From positions 1,172,496 through 1,236,495 of the forward strand of contig LSYV01000002.1 of the NCBI GenBank assembly GCA_001584585.1: a stretch of DNA of 64,000 nt, given 5' to 3'. Source of the DNA: Gonium pectorale. Taxonomy: Eukaryota; Chlorophyta; Chlorophyceae; Chlamydomonadales; Volvocaceae. The translations under genes and the position numbers were made by a program. How positions within the stretch are numbered: position 1 is the stretch's first letter; each line of letters starts with the position of its first letter. The notes below the pieces were generated by a model. The model was given only the letters and a program-made list of their open reading frames with translations, was not told the origin of the DNA and made no database searches. Shown piece by piece: positions 43,601 through 55,437 of this stretch.

Positions 43601-46600
43601 GAGGACTCATCTCCGGCCGATCCACATGCACGCGAGACGCTAGCGGCCCCGAAGCAAGCAAGGCCGCCTGCTCGGAGGCCGCCTGCTCGGGGGCCGCCTG
43701 CTCGGGGGCCGCCTGCTCGGGGGGCCACGAGACCGCGTCACCGCCACGCCACGCATCCCCAGCCCCGTGACGCTCCCCGCACCTTGCACCCGGGCCCGCA
43801 CACCTGCAGCCCTCCTCCTGGTCAGCCCTCCTCCTCCCCTTAGCCCTCTTGCTCCCTGCTCATTAACTCCTCATCCTCCCGCGCCTGGCGCCTCCCTCGT
43901 CCCCCCAAACACCCCGGCCGGCCGATTTCCTCACCCCCAGCGTCATGGCGGGTGGCGCGTTCGGGTCCTCGTCCCCTGGGGCCGGCCCCGGTGTCAGCCT
44001 GGCCGGAGGGCAGTGGCCAAGGAGAACGTCTCTTGAGGGCTCGCAGTCGCAAATCCCCCCCCCCCTCGGGGGTCGGGTGCACCGCACCACTCTTGCGCCT
44101 AAAGCGCCCGCAAGACGCTTCGGGGGGGGGGGCGCACCTGTACGTGAGCAGGAGGACCACGCTGCGCAGCCGTCGTGCTAACCTCTCAAGAGAGCCTGGC
44201 ACGACGTTGGCATACGTTGGCATACGACCTCTACGCCCCACCCGGGTCCCAGCGCCTCACTTGAAGATCGCGTTGGACGCCTGTAGGGCCACCTCCTTGG
44301 CCCGGAAGAGGCACAGCAGCTCGGCGGGCTGGCGCAGGTGGCTGGCGGGTAGTCAAGAGGGGTTGGGAGACAAAGGGTTGCGGGGGGAGGGTCTGAAGGG
44401 TATGTTGGCCGAGGCATGGGACGGCTATACAGCGACAGCAGCTCGGCTGGTGGCTGGTGGGCATTCTGGCGGGGAGAGGGAGCGTTGGGCCTGGCAAAGC
44501 TTCTGGGGACGTGGTTCGGGATCCAGATAGCTGTCAAGGGTTGGCAGTGGGCGTTGGTGGAGAAGGGGGGCTAATAATGGGAAGAAAGGAGAGTCTTCCT
44601 GGGGTGGGAAGGACAGATGGGTGTGGCGCGAGATGAAGCGGGGAGGGGCGGCGCGGGCGAAGCCAAGCAGGGACAGCGGCCAAGTCACAGGGGGCGAGGC
44701 AGAGGTGTTGGATCGCAGCACAGACGCTCACCGCAGCCCCCCGCCTTGCTTCTCCTCCCTAGTGTTCCACCCTCCGCCCCCACACACCCCCGCCCTCGTC
44801 CCGCCCACCTGAACGCTCCCGGCCCGAGCTCCGACTTGAGCAGATGCAGCTGCTCCAGGTTGCCCCGACGGGCGGCCGCCAGGCCCGCAGGCAGGCCCGC
44901 CAGCGACCCCACCGCCGCCGAAGCCGAGCCGGCCGGCTGCCCCTGCTCTGCTGGCGGCGGGGGCGGCGGCGGCACGTAGTGGTCCAGGCAGGCCACCTCC
45001 AGGCGGATGCTCCGGCCGTGGCAGGTGTCCACCAGGCTGCGACGAAAGTCGTCGTCCAGGGGCTCGGACTGCGGGCGGTGCGTTGGCAGCGCACATCGTT
45101 GGCTTGTGGTGAAACGACGCGAACGTGTACTGAATGGGGTGGGGAGACTTCTGAAGGATGATGGGATGTGACGGCCAGGAGCCGAGGCATGCCCGCACAG
45201 TCTTCAAGCCGTCTCTCCCCACCCCTCCCCAGGAGCCGCAGGAGCGGCGCGGCCGCTTGAACGGGCCACCCTGCAACCTCCCTCCCCCTATGGCAACCTC
45301 GTAACCCGGGCCGCGCCACACACCTCCGCCAGCAGGTTCGACACCAGCAGCAGGCGCACCGCGCCCGCCTTGCCCGCCTCCGGCTTCCCCTTCTCAAAGC
45401 GTTCCGAGAGGGCCGTGGCCAACAGGTCCAGGCCGACCACAAGCCCGTCACACCAGTCCGCCTTGGGACCCGGCGGCCGAAAGAGCGCCGCCGCGCGGGC
45501 CGCCGCTGCTGCTGCATCGGCGCCAGCACCGCCGCAGGCGGCGCCAGTGGCCTCCATTCGCGCGAGCACCCCAGCCGCCGCCGCTTCGACATCAGCTTGG
45601 TCGGCCTCCGCCGGCGCGACGCCACCGTCGCCGCCGTCAGCAGCGGCGTCGCCGTCGGCAGTCGAGGGATCGGATGCGAAGGCGAAGGGCGCTAGGTCCA
45701 GGTGGGAGCTGAGGTTCTGGAGCGGCCGCAGTACGGTTACATGCGGATACGACTGTTCGTTCGGGTCGTACAGCTTGTGACGGGTGCCTTGGTGGGGCGA
45801 GGGGGGAAGCGGAAGGGGGTCGAAGCGAGGTAGGCGGCGAGGTGCGAATGGCGGTGCACGTGCCGTACCCGCACGCCGTACCTTTCGTGCCATACAGTAC
45901 GACGGCAACTTCGTGGTTGGGCTTGCTCAAAAGCTGCGGCAGGCAGACAGGGGCGGGGTGGGTGTAGAGGCATCGATTTGAAGGCTGGTGCACGCGGACT
46001 TTTGCCGGCGAATACACCTCCACACGCGCTGACGTTGGGCAGCCCCGTGCTACGGCGGGGCCTGAGCGGGACCCTTTTCGGTGTCAGCCCCTTTGTTCCC
46101 CAGATGCGCCTGCCCTCAACAGCACTCTTCCAAACGTATGCCCAAGCGTAACTGCACATTGGACGCTGGAAACATGCTGCCGGCCGCTTCCACCGAGGCA
46201 TCCCGCACAAAGCAAAACATTGTTACTGCCACCGTGCCCTCGCTCGATATGTCCGCAAGGACACGCCCTCAGCACTAGGGGCGGCCAGGTCACCTGCCGG
46301 TTTGGCCTATGCGGGTCCATGCTAGCACGACGCGCCCCACCATGAACCCCGTACACTCTTTGGCGGACCCATGGCAGGGGTGTCATGGGCCGCTCAAATG
46401 GACTTGCATTCCATGTTCGGGCCAGAAATGCCCGCCAATAGATAGGCTGCCCCACATCCCCCTCATCCCTTCACCTTGCCGGTGAGCACCCCGAACACCA
46501 TGCGGTGCAGGAGGGGCAGGTAGGGCTGCATGTGCTCCCCCACATCCATTAGCAGCAGCAAGAGGTCCTGGGCGGTGAGGGAGCGGAAGAGGCGATTCGC

Positions 46601-46710
46601 AGCGGGTAGGATGGACGATGGCCCCGTGTCGACACGTCGTGTCTACGTGGAGTGATCCAAGGGCGCGACCCCAACAATCCCAAGTCACAACATACTTTTT
46701 TGGTGGACAT
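37698..46710 (-). CDS. KU80: Ku80, large subunit of the Ku DNA-end-binding heterodimer
   Basis: Eighteen exons: 46710-46696, 46567-46475, 45933-45882, 45787-45324, 45068-44809, 44341-44261, 44182-44138, 43387-43251, 42752-42574, 42323-42228, 41859-41769, 41546-41146, 40550-40368, 39867-39750, 39398-39152, 38933-38840, 38446-38364, 37983-37698; 974 residues, longer than plant Ku80 (~680) because of A/G/P inserts. vWA domain: DLLLLLMDVG, EVAVVLYGTK, DWCDGLVVGLDLL. Core/barrel: TQVKLYKKIRRA, VKAYLYGKQAVP, LSLLGFVELDAVPRS, IVRFLIRKD, LPFAEDLRPHPFS. Arm and C terminus: NPHLHRTYALVASRAL, basic KRPRR (candidate NLS), SPVEDFWAML, AFNSFLRDM, KGLTLIS. Ku loads on broken ends for non-homologous end joining and acts at telomeres. 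The exon 7-8 acceptor (GTGAG|AACG) is the weakest junction. Confidence 0.93.
39941..40028. repeat. Two tandem copies of a 44-bp unit in Ku80 intron 13
   Basis: The unit beginning GGAAGGGGCGTTACGTCCGG at 39941 is repeated from 39985 with no visible mismatch. It is inside the intron between exons ending at 40368 and beginning at 39867. Confidence 0.85.
40074..40182. repeat. Imperfect minisatellite in Ku80 intron 13
   Basis: Variants of AGCGCCCCCACATCGCACAT recur four times with small changes. It lies in the same intron as the 44-bp tandem duplication. Confidence 0.7.
43660..43726. repeat. 15-bp tandem repeat in Ku80 intron 7
   Basis: Four copies of GCCGCCTGCTCGGGG (first copy with one change). 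Confidence 0.8.
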
Positions 46711-47102
46711 CTTGTCGCCCTGTCTCCGCGCGGCAATGGTGCTACGCGCGAAAGCCCTCGGAGCCTGCTTGGACCCGGCTGCTATTAAGGTTAAATTATG
46801 GACGCCACCGTAACATATCGGCTGCCTTGGCCATAGAATACCACGGTTGGTACGTCACTGCACGCAAAGCACGGCGGTTGCATCGCCTTTGAATTGGGGG
46901 CCAGAGTGCTCAGTTACCCCGTCGGAAACAGTGACTTGTTTTCCCCCACAACTCCTGGATCAGAGCCCTGGGTCCAGGAGGCGAATGAGCTTGCCTTTCA
47001 AATACACGTCGGCTGCACGCCATCAATGATCACTGTATTGTTCTGCTAGTAATACAACTGTGTAAAAAATGTACAGTCGTGTTAGTCCAGTTTGAGCAAG
47101 CC
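46711..47102. promoter_or_regulatory. Divergent promoter region, Ku80 / SRCR gene
   Basis: The 392 bp lie between the start codons of two genes transcribed away from each other and are AT-richer than both. No coding signal or recognisable core element. Confidence 0.5.
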
Positions 47103-50100
47103 ATGCGCTGCGAAGTGATGTTGTGCGGGGTCCTGTTGGCCCTTGCCGCGACACACGCATTTGCCGGTGCGCTGACGCGTTATCTGATATGGCGTCACGG
47201 CGACGGATTCACTGTTGAGCTCGCAACTGTATGCAGGCAGCAGCGTGCGCCTAGTCCCTTCGGGCTTCCAGGGGCGTGTTGAGATTCTGGTCAATGGGCA
47301 GTGGGGGACAGTATGCGGTGAGTTGGTGTCGGCCGCCCTCGCCTGCAGCCCGCGCACGTTCCTCACAGCTGCCCCAACGTTCCATCATCGCGGCCTGCGA
47401 CTGACCCGCAGACGACGGCTTTGACGACCGTGACGCGAACGTAATCTGCAGACAGCTAGGCTTCGCGGGGGGTCGGGCGCAATGGGGCGCCTATTTTGGC
47501 GCCGGGTCGGGCCCCATACACATGACGCGTGTGGCCTGCCTCGGGTCAGAGACTAGCCTCAGTGCCTGCTCAGTCACTGACCCGTGGAGCTCTCCCAGCT
47601 GCGGGCATGAGGAGGACGCATCTGTTGTATGCTACGGTGCGTTGCGCCACCAGCGTCCCGGGGTATAATGCTTCTGTCATCACCGCTGTTGCGGCTGCTG
47701 CCACTGCCCCGCTTCGGGATCAGCTCTTGGCAACTGTCCGCCGGGCGTCGCTGCAGATTCAATGAGCACTGGTATCTGGCAACCTTGACGCGTCCGAACA
47801 CCAGCGATGCATAACTGATACATCATGCGGCTGTGGCTACACTGCCGGTGACATGGCATGCGCCCAGGCTGTGCCCGGCATCCTCAACGATTGGGCACCA
47901 ACCAGGAACACCCGTGCCCCCCTCCTGACAGGCTCTGCGGCGAACTCCACTATACGGCTGGTTGGCGGAACCTCGCCGGCTCAGGGCCGACTGGAGGTCC
48001 TGGGGGCCGACGGACTGTGGGGCAGCGTATGCGGTGAGGAGCTTGGAAGTCAGCACCCATGGGCCCAGGGCTCGTTGCAGCGCCAACGCACCCGACGGGC
48101 TGGGCCTGATGGAGCTCTGCATGTGCACATTCGTGGGGCTGGAAGGAGCCGCGATCAATGGGGCGGGACATTACTTCGTTCGCATGCCACGCGTCTCAGA
48201 CCTGGACTGGCTAGCAACACCGCAGCCCCAGCCGCGCCCGTGCTCAGTCCTCGCTGCCCGACTTCCCGTCGGCGCATGCTGCATCTTGCTCTGTGAAACG
48301 GACTTCCGGCTGGTGCCGAGAACGAGGTGATTGTGTGGCGTTGCAGGCGCTGGATGGCTGCCGGAGAACACGGAGCTGGTGTGCAGGTGGGGAGGGTGGA
48401 GGGCATGCGGGCGCTGCGCTGCGCTGCCTACCGTCTCGTGGAGGCGGGCAGCCATTCGGGAGCTTACGTTGTGCCAACCGCTTTCGTGAGCGGCTATCCC
48501 AACTCCAGGGGATTTCAAAGACTACTGCCCACAGTAGAGCCCTCACGGCACAGCACGCCTGCTTCGGCAAGGGCACTCCTCTCAGCGGCGTTGCCTGCGC
48601 ACGTCTTGCGCATTGCAGCTTGCCGCCGACCTTGTGCGCTGACTTGCTCGTGTCCCGCTCCCGCATCGGTCTGCAACGCGCCCACTCCTCCTCTCGCCCT
48701 CGCTCTCAGGCAGCTCGGCTTCACGCAAGCCTTGGGCGAGGCCGTTGCCCTAAGCGGCAGCCTGTTTGGGGTGGGGCCAGGCCCCGCACTGATGGGTGAG
48801 TCAGGCCCACGCCCGGCTTGTATGTGTAAACGCGCGAGCGGGGACTGCGGAGGCGACGCACTGACACCCTGAGTGCGGAAACTGGCAGAGGAAAGGGCTG
48901 ATCGCGAATACCAGTGCCACCACGCGATTTAACACCACGGCTCTGGCAGCCTCCGTGCTGCCATACTATCCGCAAGCCAGGCTGCTTGCTGTCTGTCCGT
49001 CCGCCAGCCGCTTGCAGTAAGACCTCCGGTCGTGGCCCTCCTCACGTGCGCTCCTTCCGCTGCCGCAGCTGGAGTCTCGTGCAGTGGGCTGGAGGGCTAC
49101 CTGGCCGCCTGCCGCTTCGGCGGTTGGGGCGTCGCGGGCTGCGACCCTGACACGGAAACGGTCTCGATCGACTGCACGGGTGGGTAGGCCAGCTCGGAGT
49201 TCACGAGAAAAGGCACGCCACTTGCGTCACGCCGATATTGTGGATGCCCGCAATGGCCGGGCCAGGCCGGGCCGCCTCCTGCTAGCGGTGGCTCCTGCAG
49301 TGGCGTGGGCCTCATGCACTGCCCATGAAACAAACCTGATGGCGCCAGCAACTATTGTAGTTTGAGTCACGGTCAAGTGGCTGATCAACAAGGTACACTG
49401 CTGTAAGCACAAGCCCCTGTCCCCCTCCTCACGCCCTCCGGGTCATATGCAGGTCTGCTCGCTAGGTCGCCCCCGCCCGATCCCCCACGGCCGCCAGAGG
49501 ACCCAGCCACCGAGCCTCCGGACGACGGCTGGGCCTCCCCGCCCGCCCCACCGCTGGCTGGCACCCCGCCGCGGCGGCCGGCGGTGCCTGCAGGAGACAC
49601 GGGCGGGCCGCCCCCCGGCGACTTGGACACGTTCAGCCCTCCCCCGCCGGAGCCGGGCCAGGATGGAGGCAGCCCGCCTCCTCTCAACCAGCCCAACTTG
49701 ATGCCAAGCCCGCCGCCGCCGTTGCCGGCTCAGGCGCCAGCAGACGAGCCGCCGGCCGAAGAGGATAGCCCGCCTCCTAGCGTCGTACCAGTGATACCGC
49801 CACCACCCGCCGTACCGGCATGGCCGTCGCCGTACGGTCCGGCGTACGGCTCTCCTCCGCCCCCGTATCATTATGCTTCACCGCCGCCGTACTACTACTA
49901 CCACGGTGGCTATCCGTCATCGCCGATGCCAGAGCCGCCAACTCCGGCGTATGTGCAGCCGCCGCCGCACCCTGGTGAGCTGCAAACTGCACGATACCAT
50001 CCAACCCTTTGACGATGCACCCCCATTGCTAAACTGCATTCCTGCACGCCGGTACACCGTGCTGCCTTCTACGCACGCCTGCCCATCAATGTATGGCGTT

Positions 50101-52531
50101 GACGCTCAGACGAGCTGCTCCTCCTCATGCGACGTTTTCGATGCGGCCCAATTCCTCGCATTGTCCCTATCAAACCTTGCGCACCCCACATGGCATGGCG
50201 TCCACGCAGCCGAGGGCCGCGTTCGGCTACTGTTTGGGTCGTCCCCGCTGGACGGTGTGCTGGTGGTGTCGGCCCGAGGGCAATGGATGCTTCCGCTGCT
50301 GCCGGCGGCACAGATCCCCCTTAGCCGCGAGACGGCACGTGTGGTGTGCCGCTCCATGGGCGCAGGGCTGCGGGAGGCAGGTGAGCGGCGGCGTGCTGCA
50401 CAGGAAGGGGCAAGGCGCGTGCCGCATGCGCTGCGGTACGCTTGTTTGCCGCGGGCCCGTTCGTCGGTTAGGGAGCCACCGAGTGTCCGCACAGCGAGCT
50501 AGCTGGTGCGTGGTGTTTGCATACCGCGCGTCTGGCGCGGGACCACGCCGCGATCCGTTGAAGTGCGCGGTGCTTCACTTGAAGGACCCTCGGCCAGCGC
50601 GGATGCTGCGTCGGGGAGGCGCCTGTTTAGGTCAAGGATGGGCAAGTCCCGTGGGCAACATCCCCATGCGGCGTGCTGACTAGTGGACCTTGGGCATGCC
50701 GGTACCCCCACCTGCCCGCCTGCCCGCCCCGCAGCCTGGCAACCAACCGACCCGTTCGCATATCCCTGGCCGGAGCTCGAGGGCATGCCGCTCGAGTCGC
50801 TCAGCTGCGCGGGCGGGGAGGCCTCCCTGACGGGCTGCAGCATGCTGCCGGCGCCGACGCCGGCCCTGGACGCAACGCCTGTGGCGGTGGCGTGCGTGCA
50901 GGCTGGTGAGGAGGACAAGCAGAACGACATGGTTGGGGAGAAGGGCACGGGGTAATGTGGTGGGGCGCATTGGCTGGCCGGTCAAGCATGAAGCAGGGAA
51001 GGCGCTCCCACGGTGGGGATTGGCCACTCAAGGCAGGAGATGCAGCGGGCACAGCTCCCTCGACCCGTTAGGGATGTGCGCCAGTTCAATACGCACTGCG
51101 CATGCTATGGGTGGGTGAGGGAGGAAGCGAGGGACCATGACGGGCCTTTGGGCGCTAAAACCATGTGGTTGGCAAGCGCACAAATGCCATTATTAGTCCG
51201 GCGAGCAAGCCGGGTCCTGGTGGTCTTGTAACACTGGATGTTCCGCCCATTCTTGCGCGCCCTTGTGCCTCAGATCCGGCATCACCACCACTGGCACAGC
51301 CGCCCGAGCCAGCTGTTATAGGTAGGCCGATTCCTCCAAGTGTCCTGCGAGGACGTAGCTTCCGTCTAAAGTCTAAGCACCGGCCTGCAGCGTCCGCTCC
51401 ATGGACACGGGCGCTTCATGGACCATGGTGGAATGAACATGCCTTCCTTGCTCTCCCGGTGCAGATATCCCTGTGCGCCCGCCGCCTCCAGCACCACCGC
51501 CGAGCCCTCCCGCGCCGGCGGCCTACCTGCCAAGCTCGGCAGCCTACAGGAGCGCCGGCACCATTGGCAACCGGACGCAGCCCGCCCCCTCCTCAGGAGC
51601 CCAGCGCCTCTTCCTGCGGCTGCTCTGCCCGGAACGTTTCTACGCCACAGCCCTGCTTGTCGGTAGCCCAGACGACGCTACGCTTCTCAGCCTGGAGTGC
51701 CAAGATGCGCCACCCTGCGCTGCGAGGCCGCCGACGTCTCCGGGTCCCATGCACAGTCCTAGCAGCCCCGGCCCGGGCATGCCCTCGCCGCCCGCGCCTG
51801 CTGCCCCGGTGCGCTCGCTGCGGGTGCACCACCGCATCGGCTGCAGGGCGCGCGGGCCGCAGGCAAAGGCAGACGCGGCGTCCACGACCGGTGCCGCCAA
51901 AGCGGCGCCCGCCGCCAGCGGCGACGGCGGCGACGGTAGCAGCAGTGCCGTTAAAGTCCGCGAGTCGGGCAGCGGTGGCAGTCACAACGGAGAGTCTGGC
52001 AGCGACAAGCCAACCCGACAACACCACCGACGCCGCCTATTGCAACTGAAGGATAGCGGCGCCACACCGGGCCTCAAGGTCAACGGCTTCGTCGTCGCCA
52101 GGCCGGATTTGGTGGACAGCAACGGACGCGCTGCGCCCCTGCGCAGCGTACAGCTGGGTCACCCGGATTCAGGACTCGGGACGCCACCTGCCGGCTTCGA
52201 GTCTGACTTCGAAGTGAGCCCGCTGCAGCGCTTCGCATGTACAAACGGCTTTGGGGCGCTCCGCGCGCTCGCCAGCCAGCCGCCGGCACAGCTGGCACTG
52301 CGCTGCGACAGCGGCAGCAGCAATGGTGGTGGTGTTGGCCAGGGGAGTTGGACGGAACCGGGGCTGGGCCGCGTGCAGGGTGGGGGACAGTGGCAAGTGC
52401 TGGAATGCCCCGCTGGCACGCGGGCCTCTGGCCTTGTAGCTGCGACGCGGGAGCTGACCGGCTTGGACGCGGGCGCAGTGGCTCCGCTTGGCGTTGAGTC
52501 CGTCACTCTGTACTGTTTGCAGTGCGAGTAG
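47103..52531 (+). CDS. Secreted scavenger-receptor cysteine-rich (SRCR) protein with proline-rich hinge
   Basis: Twelve exons: 47103-47166, 47237-47317, 47412-47636, 47932-48033, 48347-48386, 48710-48795, 49069-49179, 49453-49974, 50210-50380, 50735-50905, 51274-51321, 51465-52531; 895 residues. Signal peptide MRCEVMLCGVLLALAATHAFA. SRCR 1, residues 23-123: VRLVPSGFQGRVEIL, QWGTVCDDGFDDRDANVICR, SCGHEEDASVVCY. SRCR 2, 125-236: IRLVGGTSPAQGRLEVL, LWGSVC, ELVCRQLGF, CSGLEGYLAAC. A Pro-rich hinge with SPPPP and YHYASPPPYYYYHGGY spans 238-410. A divergent third SRCR-like unit covers 412-524. The last exon is a second P/S/G-rich stretch plus a Cys-containing C terminus (LECQD, VLECPAG, LYCLQCE). 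No membrane segment is visible, so it is probably secreted or wall-bound. Animal SRCR proteins bind ligands; the algal partner is unknown. A small exon may have been missed between 47636 and 47932. Confidence 0.87.
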
Positions 52532-53320
52532 GATACTAGAAGCAAGAGCGGGGCGGGATGCTGGCGAAATGCTTGCCGGATTTGCTCCCCCGGGAGAATG
52601 TCTACCAGGAGCATGTTGGGAGCAGAAGAAAGGACGTGGATACCGTTGCCCAGCAGGGGTGTCAGGACGGCTGTTCAGCTGGTGAGCACGCTGTTAGAAC
52701 GTTGCGTGCACGCGGCTAAAGGTATGGAGGATCGGCTGTGTCGGAGCGTGATTGCGCAGTGTTGTTTCGAAGAAGCAAGTTGGGGTAGGACTGGAGGGTC
52801 GGCCGGGGCCGGCAATTGACTGGGCGATGCCTTCATTGTAGACTGAAACATGGGGTAATCTTCCGTGTTTTCAGGCATTTGCGACATTCATTTATATACT
52901 GCATATGCAATAGCTTGCGGGGGCTGCCTGCCCTTCCAGTGCTAGTTTCAACGGTTGTCAGTTGTGACGCTCCATAGGCGTGAATCTTAGCGGCATAGCC
53001 CTAATGGCTTGTATAGCTTCGGCGCTTTCCTTGCGATGGAATTTGGCACAGGGACTTAGGGAGCGATAGGAGTTGGAAGCAGTTGAGCTGCCGGACGAGT
53101 TTGCTTTGTCTGCATCAGGCTTGTAACATATCATTTACTGCAAAAGCGCAGATATACCGAGTGTGAAGCCTTGAAGCCCCCCAGTTCGAACCATTCACTG
53201 TTTTCTTTTGGCTTCGTTTGCACTCGTTTAGGAGATTCGCACCTCTTGACCAGCATTCCATGAATTAAAGACCTTGTAGCAGGCGGGGCGGAAAAGGGAC
53301 GCCCCTTGCAACCTGCGAAA
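52532..53320. other. Intergenic between tandem plus-strand genes
   Basis: 3' UTR of the SRCR gene and upstream region of SYS1. A TGTAA at 53122-53126 is the likely signal for the former. Confidence 0.45.
53122..53126 (+). terminator. Candidate polyadenylation signal of the SRCR gene
   Basis: TGTAA about 590 bp after the stop and 195 bp before the SYS1 start codon. Confidence 0.5.
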
Positions 53321-55437
53321 ATGCTTTACGGAGCGGCGGTCAGTTCTCTGCCGGCTCCTTGTGCCAGCCTCTTGTTTCCATCTTTTTGGTGTATCTTGAT
53401 TTCCGCAGGTCTGGGACCCTGTGCTGATCATTGCACAGATAGTCACCCTGCAATGCCTCTTCTACCTGAGCCTAGGCCTCTGGCAGGGACTGCTTCTAGG
53501 TGAGGAGCTGGGAGTGCTGGACCTGCGGCCAACTTTGCTTCCCAGCGCTCTGCCCCTCACCGGTCTCCTTCCTTTACCCGTCCACTCCCCTGGCCTCAAA
53601 ACCCTCACGCACGTTGCTGGCCTCTTCCCTCCCAGGTCCCTCCGTGGGGCGGTTGTCGATCGCCCACCTTTTTGGCTGGAAGCTCTACAGCTTGGGGACA
53701 TACGTGGGGTGGATGAGCGTCGTGTCTTTGCTATTGACGTCGGTGCTGGGGGCCGTTTTCCTGGTCTGGATTGTAAGTGCCGTTGCGCTTAGCGGCAATA
53801 TGCTATGCTTGGCAGCAAGCATCAACGACGCATCACGCCTGACGTTGTGCCGGGCTTCCTATGGCGGCCTGCAATGTCCCCTGCCCCCACCGACCCACCG
53901 CTACCTTCTTGTATGGCCAACTGAGCACGCTTTGCTCGCACATCCAGCCCAGCCCCCAGCGCTTCTGCAGATCCTCTCCTGCTCCGGCAACTGGTTACCA
54001 CCCCTCCCCCTGAACACGATTGTCCATGCATCGCCCCCCTCCCCGCGCAGGTTGAGCGCGCGAAGAAGTGCCTAGACTTTGCATCAACATGCTTCCTGTT
54101 CCACTTCTTGTTCTGCTGGCGCCATGACGGCTTTCCCACCCGCCTAGAGTGGTGCGTGTGGGCAGCTGCGATCCCGCTGGCTTGGCCTTAAGGTGGCTTT
54201 CAGCAGGCGTTTCGCGTGGCTGTCCGTGGCGATTCGTGGCTGTCACGGCTCTGGCTTCACGCCACTGTGTCGCAAGGGGGGCAGCCGCGCCCTGCAATTA
54301 TCCCCTATCAGCTATGCCCATGGGTTGGGCGTGTGCCCTCAGTGCAAGTGCCTCTCGACACTTCCCACACATGCGGCCACACATGTGCACCGGGTGGCGT
54401 GGCTGCATCAGCCGAGGTCTTTACCGAGTCCAGAATGCTAGGTGCCCAACCTTTCACCCACCTGCGGCACGCGTCCATGAAATCCCAGTCCGCACCCAAT
54501 CCTGGACACGTGTACGGGCACGCGACAGCTGGCCGGTTGTACCCTGCCCTCTGCCCTCCATACCCTCCCCTGTCGGCAGGTGGCTGGCGAACATCCTGGG
54601 GTTGGTCATCATGTCCCTGTTCGGGGAGTGGCTCTGTCTGCGGCGGGAGATGCAGGAGATTCCCCTCAGTGAGTGCAGCTTTCATGTCACTGCAGGAAAC
54701 TAGAATGAGCACGCTCGCAACAGCGTTCATGAATTCCTCGATTGCCGTGGGGGTCTTTAGCATTTGCTGCAGAAGGAAATGTGGTGGGCTCCGCCGATTC
54801 CGCATTGACATTTGCACCAGTGTTCTAGCAATGTTCACCTGGCGGCCCCCAAGAAGAGGCAGCCTGCCCACCTGGGCCGCTGTACATATCGCGTCCACAC
54901 GCAATGCGCCTTCACTAGAGTCGCGTGCGCCACGCCCTGTTGGTACCTCCACCCTCCCCGCCCTGCCCTCGTGCACTCCGCCCCGTGCTCCCTCCTTTCC
55001 CGCCCCGTCCTCGCACCACGCCCTATCCGACGCTCTGCGGCGCCGCCCCTGCCACGCCTCGGCTGTCGGCCTGTGCCGCCATCGCCACCACCACCCGCTT
55101 GCCGCTGCATCTGTCATGCCGTCGCCGGCACCATCTCTCCCCAGGTGAGCGTCCGGTCGCATCGGGTCCGGCCCCGCTTGCGCCGCCGCCCGCGTCCGGC
55201 GCCGCGCAGGCGGTGCGCAACACGTTAGCGGCCTGGCTGCTGCCGCTGGCGCCCGCTGCGGTGGGCTCCGCCCGGTATCGTGACAGCCGGTTGCTTCGGC
55301 CCTTCGCGGCGCTGACCACCGCGCTCAAGAGGTATCCGCAGCATGGCCTGCTGGCTCACTTGACGCCATGCCGCATGTGGCGCTGCAGCGGGGGTAGCAC
55401 TGGCCGCAACGGCGTTCCAAAGTCGTGTCTGGGGTGA
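53321..55437 (+). CDS. SYS1: SYS1 homolog, Golgi integral membrane protein
   Basis: Exons 53321-53338, 53409-53499, 53636-53772, 54051-54151, 54580-54668 and 55145-55437; 242 residues. The tiny first exon MLYGAA joins to VWDPVLIIAQIVTLQ, the family N terminus. Four hydrophobic segments follow: LQCLFYLSLGLWQGLLLG, the SVVSLLLTSVLGAVFLVWI stretch, CLDFASTCFLFHFLFCW and WLANILGLVIMSLFGEW. Conserved blocks are VERAKKCLDFA and GEWLCLRREMQEIPLS. Sys1 recruits the Arl3/ARFRP1 GTPase to the trans-Golgi for vesicle traffic. The core to residue ~175 is firm. The last exon (A/P-rich tail) is less certain: if the final intron is retained the protein ends at 54703 instead. Introns are GT-AG, with an unusual GTCAGT donor at the first. 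Confidence 0.87.

Noticed and set aside
43487..43843. PARGPPARG-type repeat protein on the plus strand
   Set aside because: It is the translation of a 15-bp intronic tandem repeat inside Ku80.
48171..48666. Minus-strand ORFs within the SRCR gene
   Set aside because: They lie over introns of the plus-strand gene and have no features.
53175..53200. tRNA-like GGTTCGAAC on the minus strand
   Set aside because: The bases flanking the putative T-loop do not pair and no acceptor or anticodon arms could be found.
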